Shown: positions 48,341-56,491 of the stretch, in pieces
Numbering within the stretch: position 1 is the first letter of the stretch
How the letters are laid out: every line of letters begins with the position of its first letter
Source of the DNA: Cellvibrio sp. pealriver
Lineage (GTDB): Bacteria; Pseudomonadota; Gammaproteobacteria; Pseudomonadales; Cellvibrionaceae
Length of the DNA stretch: 64,000 bases
Assembly: GCF_001183545.1 (NCBI RefSeq)
Contig: NZ_KQ236688.1
Span: 2,988,395-3,052,394 of the forward strand
Direction: 5' to 3'
Translations under genes and position numbers: made by a program
Notes under the pieces: model-generated
Databases searched by the model: none
What the model was told of the DNA's origin: nothing
Seen by the model: the letters and a program-made list of their open reading frames with translations, nothing else

Positions 48341-48384
48341 AAAAAATCCCCGCAGCTCACAATGAACGGCGGGGATTTTTTTAT
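48341..48384. terminator. Bidirectional terminator
   Basis: AAAAATCCCCGC and GCGGGGATTTTT pair around AGCTCACAATGAACG, with A- and T-runs outside. It sits between the convergent sugar symporter and PilZ genes. Confidence 0.9.
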
Positions 48385-48408
48385 GCATCAATTTAGCTTA
48401 ACCCAATA

Positions 48409-48825
48409 CTAACCCATCGCATGCTGATCAAAATTACCCGAGTAACGCTCGATCCACTCCAGTGCGGCCTCTTCACTGGTTAACTTACGCCCCTTTAATG
48501 CCAGGCGCTGGCGATAATCTTCTATCTGGCACACTTGCTCCACCATACGTGTACGAAAGTATTCATCGTCGCTGGTAAAGCGCACTCCCACTTCATACTG
48601 GGTTGAAGATTGTTCGCGTCGCCACACAATGACACCAGAGCCATGATAGTCAGGCTTGGTGACGGGAATATCGAATTCCACCAGAGTCCCCACTTTGACC
48701 GGTTTATCGGTGACAAAGCATAAACCGCCCGCACTCAGGTTGCGCACCCGCACACGCGATGCTTCATCACCACCTGCACAAACTTGAATAGGGATAGACG
48801 TGGGATGACGGATATAAGTACGCAT
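48409..48825 (-). CDS. PilZ domain protein (c-di-GMP receptor type)
   Basis: A 138-residue cytoplasmic protein. It starts MRTYIRHPTSIPIQV and has VRVRNLSAGGLCFVTDKPVKVGTLVEFDI, in which N-x-S-x-x-G is the second PilZ ligand motif. The first motif, normally RxxxR, is reduced to YIRHP at the N-terminus. A C-terminal helix follows (YRQRLALKGRKLTSEEAALEWIERY). The start at 48825 is chosen for the RHP motif. The longer frame to 48894 has no PilZ content. Confidence 0.85.
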   Translation of the reverse strand: MRTYIRHPTSIPIQVCAGGDEASRVRVRNLSAGGLCFVTDKPVKVGTLVEFDIPVTKPDYHGSGVIVWRREQSSTQYEVGVRFTSDDEYFRTRMVEQVCQIEDYRQRLALKGRKLTSEEAALEWIERYSGNFDQHAMG

Positions 48826-48925
48826 AGCCAATCGCTCGCAAAATGTGGGCACACCTAAAAGTGTAATCCAGCACACCCGGCAAAACAGATGCAATTGCTA
48901 TGAAAGAGTCGCTTACTTAGAACCG

Positions 48926-50122
48926 TTATTCAGCGCGATACACCAAGCGATGCCACAACCACTCAAGCGGGCCATACCGGAAGCGTGCGAGCCACCAGCA
49001 GGCGAACATACACTGGAACGACCAGATAAGCAGAGTGACTAGCACCACTTGTGAAAGCGATAATTGGCCATACCACCCCAGCCCATAGCCATAAAATAGC
49101 AGCGTACAAATCAGCGATTGCATGATGTAGACGCTCAGCGACATACGTCCCACAGCCGCAAGGACTCGCGCGAAAAATGATCCACCTGCCGCGCGACACC
49201 ACAGCATCACCATCAGCACATACGCAATGCCCAGCAAACTACTACCCCAAAAATGGAGCTCATAACCATAGGTGTAGACATAACCAGCGGCAAACCCATA
49301 GTGGATGCTTTTGTACAACCCAATCGCAATCAGCAACAACCCCGGCACGCCGGTTAGTGCGATTAACCGGCGATAGTGATCAGCACTCACTTGCAGGGTT
49401 AGCAATCCGCAACGCGCCAACACTATCCCCACCAACATCAGCGCGATGGTTGACCACCCCGTCACAAGCACACCCAGCTGCAGCCCAACTGCCGTTCCAA
49501 TCCGTTCAAGCGCAATTGCCCCCCAACCCTGTTGATAGTGCTCAACCTCTGCGGCGATTTCATCTGCCGTTTGGTAAGCCATCAGCTCATTCATCACCTC
49601 AGGAAAAAAAGCAGTCATCACCACATTGGGCAGCGCACCGATTGCGAACAGACCGGCACTTATTTTGAGCAGCAACACAGTGTCATAGCGACGCATATGC
49701 CAGACCACCCAGCCACACACAGCATAGGTAAACAACACATCGCCGTCCCACAGCAAATAGCTATGCAGCAAACCGAACACCAGCAACCACATGAGCCGAC
49801 GCCCCTGTAATTGATCAACAAGCCGCGCATCCCCCGCGGCGCCATGCTCAGCAAAAAGCCAAAGACTCGCACCAAACACCACGCTGAGCATGGTGATAAA
49901 TTTAGTGTCGGCAAAGATATGCAGCACATACCAGAGCGCGCGATCCAGGCTACTCGCGTCCACCAGCAAAAATGGATTGGCACGCATCACTTCCGGCAGG
50001 GCAAATGAATACATATTGATAAGCAAGATACCGAGCACCGCGATGCCGCGAGCAGTATCAAGAGCAGCGATGCGCTGCGTTGTAAGCGCAGGCTGTACAT
50101 TGGGGGCTTGGTTACTTTCCAT
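48926..50122 (-). CDS. DUF418 membrane protein (YeiB family)
   Basis: A 398-residue membrane protein with about ten helices. The N-terminal RIAALDTARGIAVLGILLINMYSFALPEVM and the C-terminal YIMQSLICTLLFYGYGLGWYG with FQCMFACWWLARFRYGPLEWLWH are characteristic of DUF418. The family is related to membrane acyltransferases and heparan-alpha-glucosaminide acetyltransferases. Its activity is unproven. The ATG at 50122 is used. The alternative at 50146 is a GTG. Confidence 0.9.
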   Translation of the reverse strand: MESNQAPNVQPALTTQRIAALDTARGIAVLGILLINMYSFALPEVMRANPFLLVDASSLDRALWYVLHIFADTKFITMLSVVFGASLWLFAEHGAAGDARLVDQLQGRRLMWLLVFGLLHSYLLWDGDVLFTYAVCGWVVWHMRRYDTVLLLKISAGLFAIGALPNVVMTAFFPEVMNELMAYQTADEIAAEVEHYQQGWGAIALERIGTAVGLQLGVLVTGWSTIALMLVGIVLARCGLLTLQVSADHYRRLIALTGVPGLLLIAIGLYKSIHYGFAAGYVYTYGYELHFWGSSLLGIAYVLMVMLWCRAAGGSFFARVLAAVGRMSLSVYIMQSLICTLLFYGYGLGWYGQLSLSQVVLVTLLIWSFQCMFACWWLARFRYGPLEWLWHRLVYRAE

Positions 50123-50175
50123 CGTCAATACATTCCTGATGCACACAAAGCGGAGGGCAAAAATATACGCCCAAT

Positions 50176-50208
50176 AAAAAACCCGAAGTTCTTGCGAACT
50201 TCGGGTTT
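50176..50208 (-). terminator. Terminator after tRNA-Phe
   Basis: AACCCGAAGTTC pairs with GAACTTCGGGTT around TTGC. It is followed by a T-run on the - strand and lies six bases beyond the CCA end of the tRNA. Confidence 0.9.
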
Positions 50209-50213
50209 TAATA

Positions 50214-50289
50214 TGGTGCCCAGACCCGGAATCGAACCAGGGACACGAGGATTTTCAATCCACTGCTCTACCGACTGAGCTATCTGGGC
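50214..50289 (-). tRNA. tRNA-Phe (GAA)
   Basis: On the - strand GCCCAGATAGCTCAGTCGGT begins a complete 76-base cloverleaf. The anticodon GAA is at 50254-50256, and the T arm reads GGTTCGATTCC. The acceptor stem GCCCAGA/TCTGGGC is perfect, and CCA is encoded. Confidence 0.98.
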
Positions 50290-50472
50290 GTGTCGTGCTT
50301 GCTGTGGCGGTAGCCACGCTGCAAGAGGCGCGTATTAAACCCGTTTGGTCTTTTTGAGTCAACACAAAAGTTGAAAAATTCCTGCTTTATCGCCTGTCGA
50401 ATAACAGGTTTTCGCTCTTGGACAGGGTTCAATTACGCAATTGGTATTTTTCCTATTCAGGGCGATTATTTT

Positions 50473-51039
50473 TTATCCTTTTTTCAGTTGCGCAAGGGTC
50501 GCAGCCACCTCCTGACCTTTTCCTTGCAGAATTTCCTGTGGGGTCAGGCCGCATAACTCGTGCGGAAAAACCAACCAGCGGTCGGTTGCGTGAACATAAA
50601 AATCGGGCGTAATACTGGTGGTATTGCGCGTTGGCTTATACCAGGGGCATGCCACTTTTATGATGCTGGGCGCATTGCGGCGGGATTTCCGTTTGATCTC
50701 CTCTATCACCGCCATGATCGAACGGCCGGAGTCAAACACGTCATCGACAATCAGCAGCGATTGGTCGGCATCGACATTGTTGACGATGTAATCAAGCCCA
50801 TGCACACGAATATCTTTGCTTTGTTGATCAATACCGTAATAGGACGAAGTGCGTATTGCGATATGGTCGGTCGGCACACCGGCATACTCCAGGAATTCCT
50901 GCACAGCAATGCCCACTGGCGAACCGCCGCGCCATACACCCACAATAAAATGCGGGCGAAAGCCGCTGAGGAAAATTTGCTCCGCAAGCTTGAATGAATC
51001 CAACAACAATTCATTTGCGCTAATAAAATATTTATCCAT
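50473..51039 (-). CDS. Type I phosphoribosyltransferase, purine-like
   Basis: A 188-residue enzyme with the PRPP loop LLIVDDVFDSGRSI. The N-terminal YFISANELLLDSFKLAEQIF and GVWRGGSPVGIAVQEFL supply the phosphate-binding and dimer parts. It resembles hypoxanthine or xanthine phosphoribosyltransferases, which salvage bases, but the base specificity is not visible. The ATG at 51039 has a strong AGGTGAG just upstream. The longer start at 51075 has none. Confidence 0.85.
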   Translation of the reverse strand: MDKYFISANELLLDSFKLAEQIFLSGFRPHFIVGVWRGGSPVGIAVQEFLEYAGVPTDHIAIRTSSYYGIDQQSKDIRVHGLDYIVNNVDADQSLLIVDDVFDSGRSIMAVIEEIKRKSRRNAPSIIKVACPWYKPTRNTTSITPDFYVHATDRWLVFPHELCGLTPQEILQGKGQEVAATLAQLKKG

Positions 51040-51117
51040 CTCACCTCCCAACATACGCACGCTGCGCGATAGCAAACGGCTTTATGTGAAAAGTGTAGGC
51101 GCAAAACAGCATAAGCC

Positions 51118-51153
51118 ACAATAAAAAGCCAACGCGTGCTGACTTTTTATTGT
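51118..51153 (-). terminator. Terminator after aga27A
   Basis: ACAATAAAAAG (51118-51128) pairs exactly with CTTTTTATTGT (51143-51153) around CCAACGCGTGCTGA. It ends the mannan transcript 25 bases after the aga27A stop. Confidence 0.7.
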
Positions 51154-51177
51154 GATGGCGCAGCGACAACCAAACGA

Positions 51178-52395
51178 TTATTGCGGACTCAAACGCAGCA
51201 CAACAACACCATGGGCAGGAATACGGGTTGTGTATTGGCTGCCCGTAGTACCTTTTTCACCAGTCCAGATATCGCGCCAGTTGAAGCGCTTTTTATCAAA
51301 GAAAATTTCATGCTTGCTAATATCGTCTTTCATGTAATGAAAATTCCAATCCAGACTGTAATCGCGCGCGACGTCATCGCGATTTAAAAACAGCACCGCG
51401 TAATCACCTTTTTCCAATGGCTTGATAAAAATTTCAATAGCGCCTTCATCAATCCACTTCATGGCTTGGATACCCAACTTATCCTGATTAATCGCCAAGG
51501 TATCCTTATGGGTGAGCAATTGTTTGGTGGCGTCGCTCATGTTGCGCAAATCATTTCCTGCAATTAGTGGCGATGCCATCATCGCCCACAGCGAAAAGTG
51601 TGCGCGATCTTCATCAGCCGTCATACCATTGCCCACTTCCATCATATCCATATCATTCCAATGCCCGGGACCGGCAAACTTGCGCAAACCTGTTTGCTTA
51701 TCAAGGATCGGCAACACGCCCCATGAAGACCATGAGCCGTGATTGTGCTCGCAGTTCCAGCAAGGATAAATATCGCCTGTGGTGCGCCATGAATGGCCAA
51801 CATCTTTTGCCCAGTCCCATGGTTTGTTATCGCCCCACTCACAAATACTGAACAACATTGGCCGGCCCGCTTTGTAAATTGCATCGCGCATGGTTGAGTA
51901 CGCAGAAACGGGATTAATGTCTTTGGTATCGCACCAATCGTATTTCACATAATCGATGCCCCAACTCGCATAAGTAAGTGCGTCCTGGTATTCATGCCCG
52001 CGGCTGCCCGGGCGACCTGCGCAGGTGGTGTTACCTGCATCCGAATAAATACCAAGCTTTAAACCTTTTGCGTGAACATAATCGGCAAGCGCTTTCATAC
52101 CGGACGGAAAATGTTTTTTATCGGCTTGGATAAAACCATTTTTATCGCGCTCGCCGTGCCAGCAATCATCGATATTAATGTATTCATAACCCGCATCTTT
52201 CATGCCGCTGCTGACCATCGCATCCGCCATTTCGCGAATCATTTTTTCATTCACGTTACAACCAAATGTATTCCAACTGTTCCAACCCAACTGCGGTGTT
52301 CTAGCTATCTGTTCAAATTTTTGTGCATACACTTGTGCACCCATAAAAAAACTCAGGGCGATAAACCCCAAGCGAAAAATTAAATGTGCTGACAT
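51178..52395 (-). CDS. aga27A: Alpha-galactosidase, GH27
   Basis: A 405-residue exported enzyme that removes alpha-1,6-galactose side chains from galactomannan. The signal peptide is MSAHLIFRLGFIALSFFMGAQVYA. The family start PQLGWNSWNTFGCN is followed by the nucleophile Asp in DYVKYDWCDTKDIN and the acid/base Asp in RTTGDIYPCW. The C-terminal beta domain is present. It lies downstream of man5A, after a terminator-like hairpin, and matches the aga27A position in the Cellvibrio mixtus cluster. The enzyme probably exposes the mannan chain for Man5A. Confidence 0.93.
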   Translation of the reverse strand: MSAHLIFRLGFIALSFFMGAQVYAQKFEQIARTPQLGWNSWNTFGCNVNEKMIREMADAMVSSGMKDAGYEYINIDDCWHGERDKNGFIQADKKHFPSGMKALADYVHAKGLKLGIYSDAGNTTCAGRPGSRGHEYQDALTYASWGIDYVKYDWCDTKDINPVSAYSTMRDAIYKAGRPMLFSICEWGDNKPWDWAKDVGHSWRTTGDIYPCWNCEHNHGSWSSWGVLPILDKQTGLRKFAGPGHWNDMDMMEVGNGMTADEDRAHFSLWAMMASPLIAGNDLRNMSDATKQLLTHKDTLAINQDKLGIQAMKWIDEGAIEIFIKPLEKGDYAVLFLNRDDVARDYSLDWNFHYMKDDISKHEIFFDKKRFNWRDIWTGEKGTTGSQYTTRIPAHGVVVLRLSPQ

Positions 52396-52481
52396 AGGTA
52401 TTTACCTCTGGAGAATAGATTTTATTAAACTTATGAATCAATCAATGCGTATTACTAATCATATAAATTAAGCGATTGCGA

Positions 52482-52512
52482 AAAAAAACTGCAATTCACA
52501 TTGCAGTTTTTT
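52482..52512 (-). terminator. Hairpin between man5A and aga27A
   Basis: AAAAAACTGCAA pairs with TTGCAGTTTTTT around TTCACA. It comes about 20 bases after the man5A stop and probably reduces but need not abolish expression of aga27A from the upstream promoter. Confidence 0.85.
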
Positions 52513-52532
52513 ACTGTTGGATTAACGCAATA

Positions 52533-53903
52533 CTATTGCTGAAAGCGCGCGTTAAATTCTTTCATGATAGCGATGGTAGATTTATCGGTATCGAACACGC
52601 CATACATTCCCTGCTCTTCTTGTGGCGGATCTCCCATAAAATCATCGCCCTCTTGCCACCAATAATTTTCACGCGTTGTCCTGCCAGCGCCATTCCACGC
52701 CCACAGGTTGTAGCCCGCACTGGGCTCGCCTTTTTGTGCGCTTTCAAGCAGCACGCTGAATACTTCGCGAAAATAGCGGTCGCGATATTCTGTTGTGGCA
52801 TCTATTGCATAGGCACCCATATCGCGATCCAAACCAAACTCTTCCAACACTAACGGTTTGTTCATTTTTTTGGCGATATCAATATGCGTGCGCATATAAT
52901 TTTGTGCTTTTTCCCATGCTGGCTGCCATGTTTCAGCGGGATTGGTTTTATCAAACCAACCCCAGTTGCGAATCCACATATGATAGGTGAGATAATCAAT
53001 ATCCGGCGTTGCATGTGCGCGCGCAAATACATCCAGATCATTAACCGAACCCATTTCACCCTCACTGCCACTACTCACCAAATGATGCGCATCCAGGCTC
53101 TTGATATAAGCAGCGGTTGCATGTATCCAATTAATATAAATTTCTTTGTGCTCTTGGGATGTTTGTGAGTTGCCGGGGCGGGGTTCATTGGCCAATTGCC
53201 AGGACATAATCGTTGCATCATCGACATAAGCTTTGCCGTTAATGCTATTCACGCGCGTAATGATTTTTCTCAAAGTGTTGCGATATTCCTGTTGTGCTTT
53301 TTCGCTGCGATAAAAACTGGCCGAGTTGGCCATAAACGATTCCCACTGCTGGGTCACATTGGGATCTTGCATAGGCTCACCCGTAATCCAGCTCATATAT
53401 TGGCTCATGCCGCCTGACCATTGCCAAAAATTATTGAAATAAAGCACTGCTGTCATATCGCGCTTGGCAAGTTCTGCTAATAAATAATCCAAGCCCTGCA
53501 AAAGATTTTCATCGTAATTGCCAAAACCGTTGGTGACTGCGGGTTTTACTGCAGAATTAATATCGCTTTGTTCGGATACCGCCAGCACCCGGATATTGTT
53601 TACACCAATCGACTTAAGCGTATCCAACTCCTTCGCCAAACGCGTGCGGTCACCAACACCATGTGGCGCGCCTAAATAAGCGGCGTACCACATGTTCACA
53701 CCGGTGATGACATAAGGCTTGCCATTTTTTTCAAAACGCACGCCTTTTACCTGAACAAAATCCGCTACATTTTTTACATTCCCGGCACCTTCAGGCTCGC
53801 CTGATACTGCTGGAGTTGTTGTCGAATCGGTGCAGGCGATAACCCCGAATAAAATAACGAGCGCGGATAACAAGCGAAGCAGCAGTGGGAAATAATTATT
53901 CAT
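52533..53903 (-). CDS. man5A: GH5 beta-mannosidase/mannanase lipoprotein
   Basis: A 456-residue GH5 enzyme. A lipobox (VIACTDS) follows the N-terminal hydrophobic helix, so it should be anchored to a membrane facing the periplasm or outside. The acid/base Glu is in WQLANEPRPGNS and the nucleophile Glu in LVLEEFGLDRD. These are the GH5_7 mannan subfamily patterns. The Cellvibrio mixtus Man5A is known as an exo-acting mannosidase, and this gene has the same context. The start at 53903 gives the lipoprotein signal. A longer frame to 53987 adds 28 residues before it. It is followed by aga27A and preceded by epiA. Confidence 0.92.
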   Translation of the reverse strand: MNNYFPLLLRLLSALVILFGVIACTDSTTTPAVSGEPEGAGNVKNVADFVQVKGVRFEKNGKPYVITGVNMWYAAYLGAPHGVGDRTRLAKELDTLKSIGVNNIRVLAVSEQSDINSAVKPAVTNGFGNYDENLLQGLDYLLAELAKRDMTAVLYFNNFWQWSGGMSQYMSWITGEPMQDPNVTQQWESFMANSASFYRSEKAQQEYRNTLRKIITRVNSINGKAYVDDATIMSWQLANEPRPGNSQTSQEHKEIYINWIHATAAYIKSLDAHHLVSSGSEGEMGSVNDLDVFARAHATPDIDYLTYHMWIRNWGWFDKTNPAETWQPAWEKAQNYMRTHIDIAKKMNKPLVLEEFGLDRDMGAYAIDATTEYRDRYFREVFSVLLESAQKGEPSAGYNLWAWNGAGRTTRENYWWQEGDDFMGDPPQEEQGMYGVFDTDKSTIAIMKEFNARFQQ

Positions 53904-53923
53904 TATGTAATTCCAACAAAAAA

Positions 53924-55165
53924 TTAGCTGTGTGTTTGCAAATAACGGATTGCTTCCATCATTGCGCGCCCGTTGTGATAAGGGCACTTCCAGAAGCCTA
54001 CTTTATAATAAGAATATTGATCGGGTTGATCCAAGTTGGACAACCAAAACCATTCACCTTTTTGGTGATCAATCTGATACTGCTTGATAAATTCCCACAC
54101 ATTTACGGCGGCAGTAAAAAACCGCTGCTCGCCAGTGGTAGCATAGGCATACAAAAAACCAACCAACGCTTCTGCTTGCACCCACCAGGTGGTATCGGTG
54201 TTAGTGGTTTGGGTTGCACGATCATAAGAGTCAATCACTTGCCCATAACAACCCACCGCCTCATTCAACGTAACCTCCGCCACTTTGAGCAGAGTAGGAG
54301 TCAATGCCTGGGTGCAATGCTCATCACCTAATGACTCCAATGCCTTGGCAATTAACCAACTGGCTTCAATATCATGGCCGTAGGTGTAACCCGGGGAAAA
54401 ATCGTTCCACTGCAAATCCATAAACATCCGCAGGTGATGACTGCTGCGGTCGATCATGTAGCGATCAAACATCCGGATATTATATTCAAGCGCCGCGCGT
54501 ATACCGGGTGCCGGATGTGCCTGATGCAAAGTGGTGTAAGCCTCCATGATATGTAAATGCGTATTTTGTGATTTGGGATAATTCAAATCTTTTTCACTCA
54601 AACGCAAATCATCAATCGGTTTCCATTCGCGCGTGAAGGCTTCCAGATAACCCTCATTAATGGGATCAATACCGTACCGCTCTACCAACTCAAAACATTC
54701 CAGTGCGCGCACCAACACCTGCTCATCTTTTGTTAATTCGAAATAAGCCACCAGCGCATAAATAGTGAACGCCTGTGCATAAATTTGTTTTTTGGTATTG
54801 ATGGGGTTTCCTGCTGCATCTAATTCCCAATAGACACCACCAAATTCCGCATCAAAAAAATGCGTAACAAGATAGTCATAGGCACGCTGCGCGCAGTCGC
54901 GATAACGTAAGTCATCCAACTGCTGCGCAACCTCGCTAAAAAACCATAAAATGCGTGCATTCAAAATAATGCCTTTGCTGGCATCGTTTACCGGACGATT
55001 GCCAGCATCGATTTCGCCATAAAATCCACCGCGCTCCAGATCTGGCGAATACGTCGCCCACCAATCTGCGATCGCGATCAATTCTGTATGGAATTCCTGC
55101 ATCATTACCGCAGCCTGGGCTGCGGCATCAATAACAATTGGCTCTGGTAAAACAGGATGCCCCAT
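53924..55165 (-). CDS. epiA: Cellobiose/mannobiose 2-epimerase (AGE family)
   Basis: A 413-residue (alpha/alpha)6-barrel epimerase of the N-acylglucosamine 2-epimerase family. Signatures: WATYSPDLERGGFYGEID, NARILWFFSEVA, NTHLHIMEAYTTL with catalytic His, and YGHDIEASWLI, where His and Glu take part. It converts beta-1,4-mannobiose to mannosyl-glucose, the substrate of the GH130 enzyme encoded just before it. The gap to the GH130 gene is 4 bases. In C. mixtus this gene is epiA. No signal peptide is seen, so it acts in the cytoplasm. Confidence 0.93.
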   Translation of the reverse strand: MGHPVLPEPIVIDAAAQAAVMMQEFHTELIAIADWWATYSPDLERGGFYGEIDAGNRPVNDASKGIILNARILWFFSEVAQQLDDLRYRDCAQRAYDYLVTHFFDAEFGGVYWELDAAGNPINTKKQIYAQAFTIYALVAYFELTKDEQVLVRALECFELVERYGIDPINEGYLEAFTREWKPIDDLRLSEKDLNYPKSQNTHLHIMEAYTTLHQAHPAPGIRAALEYNIRMFDRYMIDRSSHHLRMFMDLQWNDFSPGYTYGHDIEASWLIAKALESLGDEHCTQALTPTLLKVAEVTLNEAVGCYGQVIDSYDRATQTTNTDTTWWVQAEALVGFLYAYATTGEQRFFTAAVNVWEFIKQYQIDHQKGEWFWLSNLDQPDQYSYYKVGFWKCPYHNGRAMMEAIRYLQTHS

Positions 55166-55169
55166 CTGC

Positions 55170-56351
55170 TTATACCCACTCTTTCAGAATGGACAAATTC
55201 GCACTGATCAACTCATTGCGCACCGCGACAGATGCAGCAGAGCGCAAACCATCTTCCGGAGTGTTTTTGCAGTAATCAATCAGTTTTTCAACCGTTGATG
55301 TCGCAACATGCATGCGCGTGTCAGATGACGCGTAATAAATAAATACTTCATTTTTTTCATTCACGATCCAACCATTAGAGAACGCCACGTTGGACACATC
55401 GCCTACACGCTCATCACCGTGCGGCGCAATAAAATGCCCGGCAGGGCGATGAGTAACAACCCATGGGCGCTCCAACTCGGTCATGAACATATAAAGCACG
55501 TAACGCAAACCAGCCGCCGTGTTGCGCACACCGTGCGCGAGATTCAACCAACCCTCTGCGGTTTTAATCGGTGCGGGGCCCTGGCCGTTTTTTACTTCTT
55601 TGATGGTGTGATAAACCTTGCCATCCACAATCACTTCGGATTTCACTTCAGCTTTGGTCATATCATCAACCAGACCCCAACCGATACCGCCACCGGCACC
55701 CACACTGATAAAACCATCTTGCGGACGCGTGAACAAACCGTATTTGCCATCAATAAATTCCGGATGCAACACCACATTGCGCTGCTGGCCCGAGTAAGTC
55801 ACCAAATCCGGCAAACGCTCCCAGGTAATTAAATCTTTAGTGCGCGCGATTCCGCATTGCGCCTCTGCAGCAGAAGTATCATTCGGATGATTGAGATCTT
55901 TGCGCTCGGTGCAAAATAAACCATAGATGTAACCATCTTCGTGCGCGGTCAAACGCATGTCATACACATTGGTGTCCGGGCGCTCGGTTTCTGGCAGGGT
56001 GATGGGGTAATCCCAAAAACGGAAATTGTCGATACCGTTCGGACTCTCAGCAATCGCAAAAAAAGATTTGCGGTCAACGCCTTCTACGCGCACAGCCAAA
56101 ATATATTTTCCATTCCAATAGAGCGCACCGGAATTGAACGCGGCATTTACGCCTTGGCGCTCCATCAGAAAGGGATTAGTTTTTTCATTCAGATCGTAGC
56201 GCCAAAAAATGGGCGCATGGGCAGCGGTAAGAATGGGATTTTCATAGCAGTCGTAAATGCCATTGCCATTTGCTTTTACTGTATTTTTTTTTGTTACCAA
56301 CGCCTCGTGCTGCTGCAACAGTGCCTTGGCTTTTTCTTTAAAGCTACTCAT
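55170..56351 (-). CDS. unkA: 4-O-beta-D-mannosyl-D-glucose phosphorylase, GH130
   Basis: A 393-residue cytoplasmic GH130 enzyme that phosphorolyses Man-Glc to mannose 1-phosphate and glucose. The five-bladed propeller starts after residue 35. The general-acid Asp is in TERPDTNVYDMRLTAHEDGYIYG, and phosphate-binding Arg and His occur in ARTKDLITWERLPDL, GWLNLAHGVR and RPAGHFIAPHGDERVGD. It is the first gene of the unkA-epiA-man5A-aga27A group. A LacI-type palindrome lies 72 bases upstream at 56423. Its product feeds glycolysis without spending ATP on one of the two sugars. Confidence 0.93.
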   Translation of the reverse strand: MSSFKEKAKALLQQHEALVTKKNTVKANGNGIYDCYENPILTAAHAPIFWRYDLNEKTNPFLMERQGVNAAFNSGALYWNGKYILAVRVEGVDRKSFFAIAESPNGIDNFRFWDYPITLPETERPDTNVYDMRLTAHEDGYIYGLFCTERKDLNHPNDTSAAEAQCGIARTKDLITWERLPDLVTYSGQQRNVVLHPEFIDGKYGLFTRPQDGFISVGAGGGIGWGLVDDMTKAEVKSEVIVDGKVYHTIKEVKNGQGPAPIKTAEGWLNLAHGVRNTAAGLRYVLYMFMTELERPWVVTHRPAGHFIAPHGDERVGDVSNVAFSNGWIVNEKNEVFIYYASSDTRMHVATSTVEKLIDYCKNTPEDGLRSAASVAVRNELISANLSILKEWV

Positions 56352-56422
56352 GTGTCAAATACTCCAATGAATTTATCAATGTATCGCCCTGCACTGTGCT
56401 TCATAACCAGCGGGCATAAAAC

Positions 56423-56434
56423 GTAATCGATTAC
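56423..56434. promoter_or_regulatory. Candidate LacI operator before unkA
   Basis: GTAATCGATTAC is a perfect 12-base palindrome, extended to CGTAATCGATTACA. It fits TGTAA(C/T)CG(A/T)TTACA, shared with the site at 58450. The sites flank the SSS gene, so both the transporter and the operon may be controlled. Confidence 0.5.
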
Positions 56435-56440
56435 ACTGGT

Positions 56441-56490
56441 CGTTAAAATTTTTTGCACTGCAGAGACATCCACAGTGCAAAAAATTAACG
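56441..56490 (-). terminator. Terminator or attenuator after the SSS symporter gene
   Basis: TTTTTTGCACTG (56449-56460) and CAGTGCAAAAAA (56473-56484) pair, with outer complementarity CGTTAA/TTAACG. It lies just beyond the transporter stop and before unkA, so the operon probably has its own start. Confidence 0.8.
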
Positions 56491-56491
56491 A

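Noticed and set aside
50214-50289. tRNA-Phe as an integration site for a mobile island
   Set aside because: No integrase, direct repeat of the tRNA end or phage gene lies beside it.
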